This document shows positions 11,911-30,072 of a stretch of DNA of 64,000 nt, piece after piece. The notes beneath the pieces are model-generated. The model ran no database searches. It was not told the origin of the DNA and saw only the letters and a program-made list of their open reading frames with translations. Source of the stretch: Floccularia luteovirens (taxonomy: Eukaryota > Basidiomycota > Agaricomycetes > Agaricales > Squamanitaceae); the NCBI GenBank assembly GCA_009739215.1, contig VSJF01000002.1, positions 2,356,001 through 2,420,000 on the forward strand. The letters are read 5' to 3'. The translations under genes were made by a program, and so were the position numbers. The first letter of the stretch is position 1. Each line of letters starts with the position of its first letter.

Positions 11911-14106
11911 TTACTGCGAATAAAATTCAAGCTGTAGTTGGGTGCGGCACTTGTGAAAAAGAATGTTAGACAGAGGTTTTGTTAACATGTCTGCCGGATT
12001 GTTTACTCCTTCAATGAAGAAAACCTTGACCTTTCTGTTTTCGATACACTCTCGTATATAGTGGTAATGGATGTCAATGTGCTTTGTGCGCCGTTCGGCA
12101 ACAGGATTGGAAGCTATGAAATTTGCTCCCTGATTATCCATGTAGATTGGTATTGGTTTTACGAAGGGTAAACCAACCTCATCAAAGACATTTCGCATCC
12201 ACATGAGTTGGCGACAACAGTCAGAGCCTGCCATATATTCGGCCTCAGTGGAGCTTAGTGCTATGGTTTTTTGTCTGCGGCTTTGCCACGTGACGATGCC
12301 TTTAGCTAGCATCATATAGAAATCTGTATGGGACTTACGCGACGTTTCGTCAGATGCCCAATCAGAATCAGTGTAGGCATATAATCCTTCACCGGACTTG
12401 CCCACATATTTAATTGCGTAGTCCTGGGTACCGACCAAGTACCTCATAATGTATTTTGCCTTATCGACATGGTCTGGTGTTGGATTTGCTGAAAAAGTTG
12501 ATAACCTGATTACTGCATAGGCAATATCAGGTCGAGTTCCAATCATTAGATACAGCAAACTTCCAATGATTTGTTGAAACTCTGTTCTCAGAGCAGGGGT
12601 CGCAATTCCCTCATTAGGGACTGGTTTATAGCCAGCAGGGAGTGGTGTATCAGCTCTACGAGCATTCACCATGCCGAAGCGCGCAAGAACCTTTTTCAGG
12701 TAAGCTACTTGGTCTATCTTGTAAGACTGACTGCTTCGCTCAATGCGCATGCCAAGGAATTCCTTGACATCTCCCAGATCGTGACATTCCCATTTCTTCA
12801 TAAATTCCTTTTTGAGCTTGTTAACCAGGGTAGGATTAGACCCTGTCCAGATTGCGTCATCTACATAGACTACCGCGATCACGATATCTCATCGGTCTTT
12901 TGACCAATGGACAAAAATTCCTGCATCACTCTGAGTACGTTGGAAGCCAAGCTCTTCCATACTCGTTACAAGTCCTCTCCACCACGCTAGAGCGGCTTGT
13001 TTAAGGCCATAAATTGCTCTTTGTAAGCGGATGACTTTTTTCTCTTGTCCTTTGACAACGAAGCCTTCAGGTTGGACCATATAGATCTCTTCTTCAAGTT
13101 TGCCATACAGAAAGGCACTCTTGACATCCAGGCCTGTAATAGCCCAATTCTTCAGCACAGCTAACGCGAGAAGGATGCGCACAGTTTCAAATCTTACAAC
13201 TGGCGAGAAGATCTCTTCGAAGTCTAGCCCTTCTACTTGTGAGAAACCTTTGGCAACTAGTCATGCTTTCTTGCGACCATCGGACTTGGTCACAAACACC
13301 CATCTGTTTTTAACTGCCCTTCGACCTTGGGGTAGATCTACAAGGCCAGACATTACGTCGCGCTTATGAAGAGCCTCCATTTCTTTGTGGCAAGCAACAT
13401 ACCATTCATCCCTGGCAGCCTTGGGTAGGCGCGCTATATCACGAAATTGAGTTGGAGTAAGATCCACAGCTGATGCGCCCATGGCAAGCAAGTATGCCGT
13501 GAATTCTACACCCCCTTCCTGTGCTAGTTTTGCAACATCAGGTTCATCTGATCCATTTTCCCTAGTGCTTATATCAGGGCGTGTATTGTCAGATAGGCGT
13601 AATTGCGCGGGACTAGGTATGGGAACCTGTCGCGGCTGTGTAACCCAATGTTGGTCCACATTATCTCGCCAATACACTAAATCATCCTGATTCAGGAGTA
13701 TATCCTGAGGGTTCGTGTTTCCATAAGCATTGTCTTCTGTGACACGTCTAGGTATTCTCCTCTGTCTCTCTGAGCGTCGCGGTGGTTCTTGTCTAGGAAC
13801 AAACTGCCGTTCAGGCGTGCCTGTTCTTTGACGTCGCGTGTACTCAATATCATCTGCTGCACTCCTAGGTCTAGGTGACGGTGGAGGCAAGCATCGATAT
13901 TCCCTGTTTGGAGACACAGGGGGTGTGGGGGCTTCGTCAAGTCCCTCACTCCCATGGAAAGGAATGGGTGGTCTGTGAACAATTTGTTGAGGTCGTCTCC
14001 TTGGAGAGCTAGAGACCTCTTCATAGTTCACAGGGTACTCCGGGTAATGGTTGTCTGGTCTAATGGGTTCATTATCAACATTTGGTTCGTAACGCAATGA
14101 AGGACA
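11911..14106 (-). pseudogene. Element B pol, 3' part (reverse transcriptase and RNase H)
   Basis: Three consecutive minus-strand segments in one frame, separated by single TGA codons at about 13258-13260 and 12883-12888. A Pro/Arg-rich linker (to about 13560) leads into RT with GLDVKSAFLYG, AIYGLKQA and the catalytic YVDD at about 12860. RNase H follows with YTDSDWASD and SSTEAEYMA, then TKHIDIHYHYIRE and the ending NPADMLTKPL. The first stop replaces the Arg codon expected in the KARLVAKG motif, fitting CGA to TGA. The terminal stop is at 11911. No ATG start is expected because this part belonged to the polyprotein. Confidence 0.9.
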
Positions 14107-15113
14107 GGTAAGTGCGAGCAGGCTCAGAAGCCTAATGGGGAGCAGCGCGTCCGTCTGCTAATTCTGAAGAAAGTTCCTTGTTGAGAACTTAGGTGGTTGT
14201 ATTTAAGGAGTGGACTTATGGATTAAATAACGGAGTGCACAGTGGTAGCGCGCAGGTGTGGAAGAATGCGGACGAAGTCCGCGTTAGAGAAGCACAGTTA
14301 GATGTGCGCGAGCGCATTATCTTGCGGAGTGCGGGTGCGCTTGGTGCGTGAGGGATATGTAGGTTGAGAGTGGTTTTTAGACTTTAGACACTAACTGATT
14401 GGGATCGTAGAAACTTGTTCCTTTCACTATCGAAGTTACAATCTTTTATATCTACAGGCGTTGCGGAAAGAGTACTAAGTAATCGGAGAAATGTACTAAA
14501 TTTAATGAATGGTAGCGGTAAAAAAAATCGCAAGGGGCATCACCAGGAACATGCGCTATACTGGTTATAGAATTGTGAAACTCACAAAAGAGAAATAAAG
14601 GCTAAACAATGCTGGAGGGCCATCTGGTCTGCCTTGCGGAAACACAGCAAGGCTGAGCGTTGCTGTGCGCTCGCATCACACGTGACCAAGGTAGTCGTGA
14701 TCCTGTGCACCAATATTAGTAGGAGTGCTGTTTTCTTGGTCCGAAAGGCAAATCTGCGTGATAATCCCGATTAAGACTGATGATCAGATAAGTGATGGCG
14801 CTGATACGGGGTTTTTACCGGCTAATTTTAGGAAACGCGGCGGCCGAGGGGCTTGTGAGCTAAAGTTGATGGTTGATCGCATCAGCGGGCCGCGTGGTCC
14901 TCATTAAGCTATGTGGCGTCTGGAAGAGTGCGCTGCGGGAATTAAGAATGGGGGCGCGTGTCCTGAGCGGGGCATTTGTGGTGTCTGGGGCTTCACAATA
15001 TGAAATTTGGGTAGTCGATTGCGTAAGAATTGCTGAATGTTGCGCTTCGCATTGTGATTAGTTGGGGAAGTTCTCTGATGCTCGTTAGGCTTAGACTATG
15101 TCTCAGGCTTACC
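14107..15113. other. Unexplained 1-kb interruption within element B pol
   Basis: Copia integrase and RT are normally joined by one open linker, but here 1.0 kb without a usable frame separates them. Plus-strand ends read GGTAAGTGCGAG and CTCAGGCTTACC, a weak inverted pair (9 of 12 matches). No target-site duplication was found. It may be a small non-autonomous DNA transposon or decayed element sequence; it contains the hairpin gcggacgaagtccgc near 14271. Confidence 0.4.
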
Positions 15114-18100
15114 ATATCCATTCCGAGGTAGTAGGGGTTTCCCACAGCGAGCTTTGCTCAGAAGCGTCACTATCCTCATCATCAGAATTATCTGGACTTT
15201 GAGGTGGGGGATCTTGTCCTAATTCAGTAACACCACGATTTTTCTGATCTGGACATTTTGGAAAGGAAAGCTCATCAAAGATGGCAGTAGCTGCCACAAA
15301 GATGCTATTGTTGTGCAGTCGCATAAAGCGATAGCCCTTTACTCCTTCAGGGTGTCCAATGAATACCATCAGCTCTGATTTAGGAGCGAGTTTATTCACC
15401 CGTTTTTCTTTGGGGAGGTAGACATAGGCTGCACATCCAAAAACTCTGAGATGATTGACTTCCGGTTTAATTTTATTTAAAACTTCAAATGGAGTGCGCC
15501 ATTTAAGGTGCACCATAGGAGAACGATTGTAGACGTGTACTGCTTGTTCCACGCTAAATTCCCACCAGCTATCTGGTAGACAGGCGTCATGTCGCATTGC
15601 TTCCGCTTTATCCATTAAGGTGCGATTTAGACGTTCTGCTCGACCATTTTGCTGTTGTTCATATGGTACTGATTTCTCAACAAGTACTCCCATTTCCTTC
15701 AGCAACACTTCAATCTGCTGGTATTCACCCCCTCCATCAAAGCGCCACTTTTTGATTTCAGTGTTGTGTTGCACTTTAACGAATGCAGTAAACTTTTTCA
15801 TTGCAGCCACTGAGTCGGATTTATGGCGCAAGTTCATAGTCCATGCATGAGACGTGAAGTCATCAAGGAAGGTTATTACATAGCGATATTTGTGATAACT
15901 TGCGATTGGAAACTGCTTTAAGTTGGAGTGAACCAACTCAAATGGTGCAGAAGCTCGTGAAGAGCTCTGGGGGAAAGACTTACTATGTTGCTTTCCTCGG
16001 AGACAGCCCGGACATAATGGGTGTTCCTTAGGCACTTCCATAGAAGACGGAAGACCAATTGTATTCTCAGGTGCTTTCTGGAGAACCCGTTTAGACGGGT
16101 GTCCAAATCTTTTATGCCATGTATCATAGGTAACCTTGTATACCATGACAGAGGCCTTATCACTGGGTTTGCGCACTATGCGAGCATCACACCAGTATAT
16201 GGTATCACCTTTTATGTGAGGTTCACAGGACAAGAAAGGGACGCCTTTATAATCATGCATATTGATGAGGGACTCTTTCCCTCTAACACTGTTCCCCTTT
16301 TCAGCCAGGAACTGTCCCATAGAGAGCAGGCGTCTGCTCAATCTAGGAATATAATAGACTGGAGATATCCTAGTTGTCTTACGTGTTCTTCTCTCTTTGT
16401 TTCCATTGAGAGGTATAACTATTTTGTGACTCATCATTACGGTACCTTGTCCCTCAACATATACAACTTCATCAGAAGCTGTTGCGATGGGTATAGGTGT
16501 CTTCAGAGTGTTATACTCAATGAAGTCCATTAATTGACTTGTAAAATGCATCGATGCTCCAGAATCCATAATCCATGATGCATGATTAGGATCCTTTGCT
16601 TTTCCCTTACACTTCGAACAGACAGCAAAATGATTATTAATATTGCCCTGAGAAGGGCCAAGAGATACATGTGACAAGGTACATAAGAGTCCGCCATGGC
16701 TGCCATTTAGAAGAGGGTGCTGTGGGTCACGATCAATCTTGTTGCTATGTGTGTAAGAAGATAAAGGTACTTGCCTTTCATTCACATATCCAGATTCAAG
16801 TGCTTCATTGATGCGCCCAATTTCTGCAGCGTCTGCAATCTCCGCGTCAACTTCCATCTCTGTCCAACCGTTAGCGGGACATGGATAGTCCCGGTCCTCT
16901 TCCTCCGATCCGAGAGATACACTATCACCTGAGTCCGAACGGGCCAGGTGCAGTTCCCAAGGTTCTGGTGAGGCGGTTCTAATTTGTTTCGATGGAGGTG
17001 CACTTACCTCTTCCGGTACTTCCTCTAATCTAGAGGTCGAGGGTTCCAACCGCTCACGTAACAACACAGTCTCCTCGTGAACACGAAGATGCTGTGGTCG
17101 CCGTGGCAGACCTTGCTGGTCTACAAGCTCCCTACTCCTTTTGACACTTTTATAGGGTGTCTCAGGATGTCTCAACGCCTGCATACCAGTGTAGGTACTA
17201 GCAGCTGGCGGAGTGTAGAACTTGTGGGGATTTTCCCGGAAGAAGTTCGGCCTGGGAGTCAGAGCACTAGGAGGCTCAATACGACTTGCCAGTGAGCTAG
17301 GTGGCATGATAGCCACAGAGGCGACGTGTGAACTACTTCCTTCCTCATTTTGATCTTCCACTGTTTTTGCTTTTCCTTTCTCTCCTTTGCCTTTACTACC
17401 CCTTTTACCATGCTGCTTCTTGCCGCCCTTTTGACCGTCTTTGGGAGAGTCTTCTTTTTTATTTTGAGACTGGTCTTTATATTGGGGGTTTGATTGTTTA
17501 GGCTTAACGTTCGACATCTTATTTGCCTGTCCTCCACCGCCAGTAGTGGCTCTGGTAATGTTTGTTCCAGAAAACTGGTGTTGGATGGCTTGCGTGACGT
17601 CTACTAATTTGAGTGTTTGCGCATTTCTATTTTGCAGCAAATTGGCGATCACGGTATTCCATTTATCTGGAATCGCTGATAATGCGATCAACGCCTGTAA
17701 CAACTCAGGGATTTCGCAGTCATTCTGCTGCAATCTCCCGAATATGTCATTAAGGCGGAGGAAATCGGGCTCTGGATTGCCTCCTCCAAGCTTGAAGTCT
17801 TTCAACTTCTTATAGAGCTCGAAGATAGTCCCTAGCTCCTTGACCTCATACCGTGCAACTAACCAATCCCACATCATCTTTGACGTGGTACACCCTGCCT
17901 TTGCAGCGAGGTTCTGAATCTCAGGGGAGAGGCGTTGTTTCAATTGCCCAATGGCAGCATTGTCTTTATCATCCCAGGCATAAGTGAGTGCAACCATGCG
18001 CTCGTCTACTTGGTCCGCAGACCTTGGAGACGGACGAGTCCTAAGACCCGACACAACTTGCCACAACTGGGACGCTTGGAGGTGGTTGACCATCTGGGTT

Positions 18101-18165
18101 TTCCACTCATACCAACGAGCACCGGAGAAGACAAAAGATACAGCTTGGAATACTTGAGAAGACAT
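15109..18165 (-). pseudogene. Element B gag-pol, 5' part (gag, protease, integrase)
   Basis: One uninterrupted frame. The start is taken as the Met of MSSQVFQ at 18165; the frame is open upstream to 18270, but those 35 Cys-rich residues do not look like gag. A copia gag domain is followed by a Lys/Gly-rich tract (about 17510-17340), and no CCHC knuckle is visible. The protease reads IMDSGASMHFTS (about 16560), then come the GAG-pre-integrase zinc residues (H..H..CPGCLRGK). Integrase has HSN where HSD is expected (first catalytic Asp to Asn), then FDGGGEY and NGRAERLNRT. The frame ends at TAA 15109 beside the 1-kb interruption, so RT is disconnected. Confidence 0.88.
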
Positions 18166-18434
18166 TTCTTGTTTGCTTAAAGTTGGGTTGTTGGGTGAGC
18201 TACAACAAAGAGCTTCAGCACAACGTTCAACACAGTCCAGAGTACTGCACCAACAAGAAAGGGCTCGCATAGAGTCGACATAGTCAACTATTATGATCTA
18301 GGCCACTTGATAGAGTGAACAACACTGGGTCTCTACCTGGTTAAGGGAGTCTCCAGAGAGTCACTTCTCTAAAGGTAAGGATCCAGTCCTGGTCATCATA
18401 GGCAGCGACGAACGCGCCATTGAGACCGGCACCG

Positions 18435-18446
18435 GGGCCCATAACC
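18435..18446 (-). promoter_or_regulatory. Primer-binding site of element B (half-tRNA-iMet)
   Basis: On the minus strand ggttatgggccc follows the 5' LTR directly. It is perfectly complementary to GGGCCCAUAACC of the eukaryotic initiator tRNA-Met anticodon arm, the priming mode known from Drosophila copia. Confidence 0.75.
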
Positions 18447-18801
18447 TGTTGAGCAGCACCCTGTTTAACACAGTAGAGGGGACTGATCTTACCTTAGAGC
18501 TTACTTAGGACTTAGAGACTTAGGACTAGTACTGACTACTACGAATGTAATTCGACAAAGGACATAAGGTCCAGTAGCTCTACTTATATACATAATTGCT
18601 GTTTGTACAGCTTTGTACAATGGTCCGTGCGCAGGTACACTAACATATCATGTGACTACATATAGAAGGTTATAGAACCTTGTAGAATGTTTGTGGATAT
18701 CACGTGTCATAGAGCATATGAGTGTGAGACACGTCATCAGTCACGTGCTCCATCACATGATTAATTATGTAATCAGTCATGTGATTGTTGCTATTGCAAC
18801 A
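18447..18801 (-). repeat. LTR of element B (its 5' LTR)
   Basis: 355 bp, tgttgagcag to gcaaca, followed by the duplicated atatg. Adjacent to the primer-binding site, hence the 5' LTR on the minus strand. Confidence 0.95.
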
Positions 18802-18806
18802 ATATG

Positions 18807-20407
18807 CAATGGTAGCTAAAACAAGTGACGCGGAAGCCCTTGAACCGAGAACTTTGGCAGAGGCAAAGCGACGGCCTGACTGGCCACTATGGGAGAAAGC
18901 AATCCAGGAAGAGTTAGCAACACTTCGACAGGCAGGAACTTGGGAACTCACCAGCGCACCACCTGGAGCTAATATCATTAGCTCAAAGTGGGTTTTTCAT
19001 GCCAAAAAGGACGCTGCCGGAAACGTTGTATGCTACAAGGCTCGACTTGTTGCCCAGGGATTCTCGCAAGTCCCAGGAATCGATTATTTCGATACATTTG
19101 CACCTGTTGCAAAACTCGCCTCGATCCGTTCTGTCCTCGCCATAGCCGCTGCTGAAGACCTAGAGTTACATCAAATTGATATAAAAGGTGCATACCTGAA
19201 TGGTGAACTCACAAATCGTGAGGTGATTTTCATGCAGCAGCCCCCTGGGTATCATGCACCAAATTCTACTGGCCTCGTTTGTCGACTTCGTAAAACGTTG
19301 TATGGCCTGAAACAATCTGGGCGTCGTTGGTATCAGAAACTCGTCGAAATCATGCTTACTCACCTTGGTTTCAAGCGCTCTGATGTTGATCAGGCAGTTT
19401 TCTTTCGTCGAAACGAGTGTGCATTAATCATAGTCCTTGTGCACGTTGATGACTGCATAATAGCAGCAACGTCGATTAACTTAATTACTAAGTTCAAAGC
19501 CAAGATTACCAAACACGTGGAAATTACTGACCTTGGCGAACTTCACTGGCTTCTCAGCATTGAGATCAAACGCGATCGTGCCAAACATACCCTCCACCTT
19601 TCCCAACGCTCATATATCAACTCTATTCTCCATCGTTATGGCTTGCAAGACCTCAAGCCTGTTTCGATTCCCATGGACCCGAACGCTCGACTCACCACAG
19701 CTCAGTCCCCATCGACTACAAACGAAATAGCCCAGATGCGCGATGTGCCATATCACGAAGCCGTTGGATCGTTGATGTACGCGGCCCTTGGTACACGTCC
19801 AGACATTGCATTTGCTGTCCAAATGGTGTCTCGTTTCTCGATAAAACCTGGCCCTGCACATTGGGAAGCCGTCAAACAAATTTTTCGTTATCTGAAAGGG
19901 ACGATCGAGCTCTGGTTGACGTATGGGAGAAACAAGGGAGAACTTACCGGGTATACGGATGCAGATGGTAGCATGGCTGAGGATCAGCATGCTATCTCTG
20001 GGTACGCTTTTCTTATTCATGGCGGCGCCGTTTCGTGGAGTGCTAAACGACAGGAAATCATCGTCCTGTCCACCACCGAAGCAGAATACGTTGCAATAAC
20101 GCACACATCCAAAGAAGCCCTATGACTTCGTTCCCTTCTTTCTCAAATCTTCGGCACTACACTCAAATCCACCACCCTGTTCTTAGACAACCAGTCAGCG
20201 ATAGAACTCACAAAAGATCACCAATATCACGTGCGCACTAAACACATCGACATTCGTTTTCATTTCATTCGTTACATCGTCGAAAATGGTTCTCTTTGAC
20301 TTATCTACTGTCCCACAGATGAACAACTAGCCGATGCTCTCACCAAAGCTCTCCCGTCTGCAAAAGTGAAGCATTTTGCTTCTGAATTCGGACTCGCGCC
20401 CCCTTGA
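18807..20407 (+). pseudogene. Element A pol, 3' part (reverse transcriptase and RNase H)
   Basis: Continues the frame of 11293-11352 once element B and one copy of atatg are removed. RT motifs: SSKWVFHAKKD, ARLVAQGF, QIDIKGAYLNGE, TLYGLKQSGRRWYQ and the catalytic VDD in LVHVDDCI (about 19445). RNase H: YTDADGSMAED and LSTTEAEYVA, then TKHIDIRFHFIR and DALTKALP near the end. Two in-frame TGA codons (20123 and about 20298) break the frame; the second stands where CGA is expected. The terminal TGA is at 20405, eight bases before the LTR. Confidence 0.9.
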
Positions 20408-20414
20408 GGGGGAG
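20406..20414 (+). promoter_or_regulatory. Polypurine tract of element A
   Basis: gagggggag directly before the right LTR, the expected plus-strand primer site. It overlaps the end of the pol stop codon. Confidence 0.7.
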
Positions 20415-20839
20415 TGTTGAAATAACAAGCGCACGCAAGTCCAAACGCACACCCAAATTCATCGGACATAATGCACCTTCATTTTATCATACCATTCCTT
20501 TTATTAACATCTGCGTCAATAACCATACCATTCCTTTTCCATGTCCTCCTTTGATCACTTAAAAGTAGATTCATTTGTTTTCTCTTTTTATGCTACCTCA
20601 AAAAAAGGTATAGCCTCTCTGCTCTTTAAATATTTAAACATCTTGATATTTTCTGAACACCTCAGTCATTTGACCACGCAAACACTGAGGTGAGAACATT
20701 CTTTATTTCCCTTACAATTTATACTAATAGTAAAGTAGCTAGCATGTTTACTATTAAGGTAAATAATATTACAGTCGTTTGACCACGCAAACACTGAGCT
20801 AGCGTGTTTACTATTAAGTTTCTTGTATGAAACTCTACA
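20415..20839 (+). repeat. Right (3') LTR of element A
   Basis: 425 bp, same ends as the left LTR, followed by tttcc. Differences from the left copy fall on CG/TG/CA sites only. Confidence 0.95.
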
Positions 20840-20844
20840 TTTCC

Positions 20845-21795
20845 TTCATGTCTTCGCTTTTTTGACTGTCTTTTGGGAGATTTAAGTTGCTTTTGACAAT
20901 TCTGATGTGTTTCTATGCTTGGATCGATTCGCATTTCATCCTGACTATGACTTGGTTGAATTGGTAAGTTATTATGGCACTGCTGATATGTTTTCATGCA
21001 GGAAAAAATCAATTTTAAAGCTCTGTTCACATACATAGTATTCCCTTGTTGTCATTGTCATTCTTCCTTTATCTTAGAATACAAATAATATGATTTTAAT
21101 GAGGCCTTATGTGCATTGCTTAGTCCCTTAACTAGCTGATCTACATTTTAACTATCATGCAATCCAACTATAATATGAATATTCAAATGAGGCAGTTCAA
21201 AGATGCTTATTTTCAAGATTAAAAAAACAACTGTATGTTTTGCTAGTGTGTAACTAAAATTCTATGACCTAAATACCATGCTATGAGTTTAGTAGATAAT
21301 TGTAATATTCCAATAATGGACTCGGATATGCCATGCAGAGCAATGGCCCATACCCCCAAGTACTGTATGTAAACTTTTATAGTCCAGCCAATGTGTTCAG
21401 GACTATCCGTAAAGTGTTTGCGTCGTTCGGAAAATAATTATAGATTAGTACTAGTATTAGGCAAGTTGCCGGAAGCGGTCGTCAAGCAATATGCCATCGA
21501 CTTTCACACAAGGCTAATAACTAATGGGTGGGTCGGTAAGAACATCCGTTTTCCCACTTACCCCAGCATCGCACCTTTTTTTTCGTGACTACCTGCCTGT
21601 TTATCGGCAATCAATGTAATACAATGTATTATAGTAAGGACATCAGTATATTTCCCAGTTTAGCCGAAGGACAGCCAGAATTATTGTAGGTACAACAGTT
21701 GTACCAAAGGGAAATAGGAAGGATGAATAAACAAATTTTGACCTCATACGTCTTCATTGCAGTCTTCATCGATTTTTTTTCTTCACCTATTACTT
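20845..21795. other. Intergenic, downstream of ABC copy 2
   Basis: AT-rich DNA with no supported gene or repeat. It is the original spacer between copies 1 and 2 that received element A. Confidence 0.5.
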
Positions 21796-28314
<6,519 letters not shown>

Positions 28315-30072
28315 GAATTTTGTTGGAAAATGTTGAGGGCCCTCATCGTTGGACTAAAATTGACGACACGCGAAGTGTTGGGCTTTAATAACGAGATTGA
28401 GTCAATTCCGGTCTTTGCTCATCTTAGCATGTGTTCAGGAGCGAACGTCCACATGGTGGCTAAATATAGAGAGATAAAGTTCACATTCATGTCTCGCTAC
28501 CCACATAAAGCAACTTCTCTTTGATTGATTGGAGAAGTATCAATATAATTTCAAATAGCCTCCGTATCATGCTCCTACAATACGCTATGTCTAATTCAGC
28601 GTGCAAAGACGTGGTGGCAGAATTCTTCGCTACGGGTATCACGGCGTGGAGTTTTATTTATTTGAAGGCCCTCATAACCCCATTGTTGTCTACCGTTGCG
28701 AACCCAGCGATGCAAAATTCTGAGTTAATGGAAATCCGCTCGATTGAGCATCTAAGGCTTAGACTTGAAGAATAGCTCATGTAGAATCTTTCAAATGCGC
28801 ATAGACTGTCGTGACTTTGTAGGTTGGTGCAATGAGGTCAATGTAATACTATCATAAGACGGGCAAAGAAAGCCGACTGTTGCAAAATCGTAACACCTTG
28901 GTATAGGTCACAAGGGGATGAGCTCTACATATGGTAATTTTGATCGGTAACTTCATGGCATTGCACAATGCTAGAATTATTATTCACGGCAGAGCCCACG
29001 TGCACAGCTACGAGTACTTAGCGGAATATTTTGCACAAAAGACTTTTATTGATCATTAGAAATTCAAATTTGCGGGCTTTTGTTGGAGTAAGGTTTGTTT
29101 ACTACAGAAAACGAGATATGTACTTTGGAAGTAGGATATAGATTGTGCAACTGTTTGATAGCATAGCTTAGCATTGTTCAGGATTGGAAATGGAATCATA
29201 TGAGAGGAAGTCGAAGGAACGATATGGACATATATACAATCAATGAATGTGCTCATAAACATAAATAGTGGCAGTATGTACAGTATGTCGGACCAAGGCA
29301 AGTGAGTCCAATTATTTGTACTAAACAGTACGTACTTGAAGTCTGCATGGAGATGTTGTACCTATACAGACAGCGAAATAAGATTCCTAGAACATAAGAG
29401 GATTGAAAAAACTGAACGGCATAACTAGCCCTCAGATGAAGTAAGTATCATCCACGGAGATGACGAAAGACAATTTGGCGACAGACAATCAAATAGTAGT
29501 CGAAAATAAGTAAGGTCATAAAATGAATGTTGTATTGATGGTATCTTTCTGATTGGTAGAAAAAGTTGGAGACCATCCTCAAACTTTTGGGGGTTTCTTT
29601 TCGTATGTAAATCAGTGCAGAAAATAAGACTTTGGAGAAAATGTGAAAATCAGTGCGTTGCCTAGCTAAATCCCACTACTAAAGTTGTACACTCAAGTGC
29701 TTCGAAGATGGGTATGGACACATCGAAACATATTTATGGCAAAGAGCCTCGGTGAGTGAAGGCGGTGACACTGATCCTGCCACCTCTTTGGGTGACGAAG
29801 TACTAAAACATGCTTATCTGCAGGGATAACCATTTCCTCAGTATCCCCAGTATCGTTTCTGTTCCCTAATAAATTCTTTTCTTCTCTGTGTGCTTGATGG
29901 TAATCAGGGAGGCAGGGTAGTAAGATTACAGGTAGATTTTCCAGTTGCAGCCGGAAGACAGCCGAATCATTGCAGAAGAAAGCAGTTGTATCAGACAAAA
30001 TAGGAAAGGAATTTCAGCCTTTTACTCACATACGTCTTTATTACAATTTCATCTTTGTTGACCTACAATTTT
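28315..30072. other. Intergenic between ABC copies 2 and 3
   Basis: 1.76 kb. The first 90 bases keep the upstream block shared by all copies (for example gacgacacgcgaagtgttgggcttt near 28360). The remainder is AT-rich without a supported gene. Near 30037-30042 the minus strand has AATAAA, about 30 bp past the copy 3 stop. Confidence 0.5.
30037..30042 (-). terminator. Putative poly(A) signal of ABC copy 3
   Basis: AATAAA on the minus strand 31 bp downstream of the stop codon at 30073. The same motif and flank (AATAAAGACG) recur after copy 4. Confidence 0.5.

Larger units (their letters stand above)
11353..18801 (-). mobile_element. Ty1/copia LTR retrotransposon B, inserted in element A
   Basis: 7449 bp with 355-bp LTRs at 11353-11707 and 18447-18801 and a 5-bp duplication atatg (11348-11352 and 18802-18806) that matches the split in element A. 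Coding is on the minus strand: gag, protease, integrase, a roughly 1-kb interruption, then RT and RNase H. The LTRs differ by about six transitions, all in the last 115 bp. It is non-functional: two in-frame TGA codons in RT, an Asn in place of the first integrase Asp, and the interruption. Confidence 0.95.
7755..20839 (+). mobile_element. Ty1/copia LTR retrotransposon A (interrupted by elements B and C)
   Basis: Two 425-bp direct LTRs (7755-8179 and 20415-20839) begin TGTTGA and end TCTACA. They are flanked by the 5-bp target-site duplication tttcc (7750-7754 and 20840-20844). Domain order is gag, zinc knuckle, protease, integrase, RT, RNase H, which defines Ty1/copia. Internal DNA is split by solo LTR C and by complete element B; without them A would be about 5.24 kb, a normal copia size. 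At least five in-frame TGA codons and an Asp-to-Asn change at the protease active site mark it as dead. It inserted between ABC copies 1 and 2. Confidence 0.95.

Noticed and set aside
14725..15061. Two 60-codon plus-strand ORFs inside element B
   Set aside because: Antisense to the element within the unexplained block; no similarity to a transposase was recognised.
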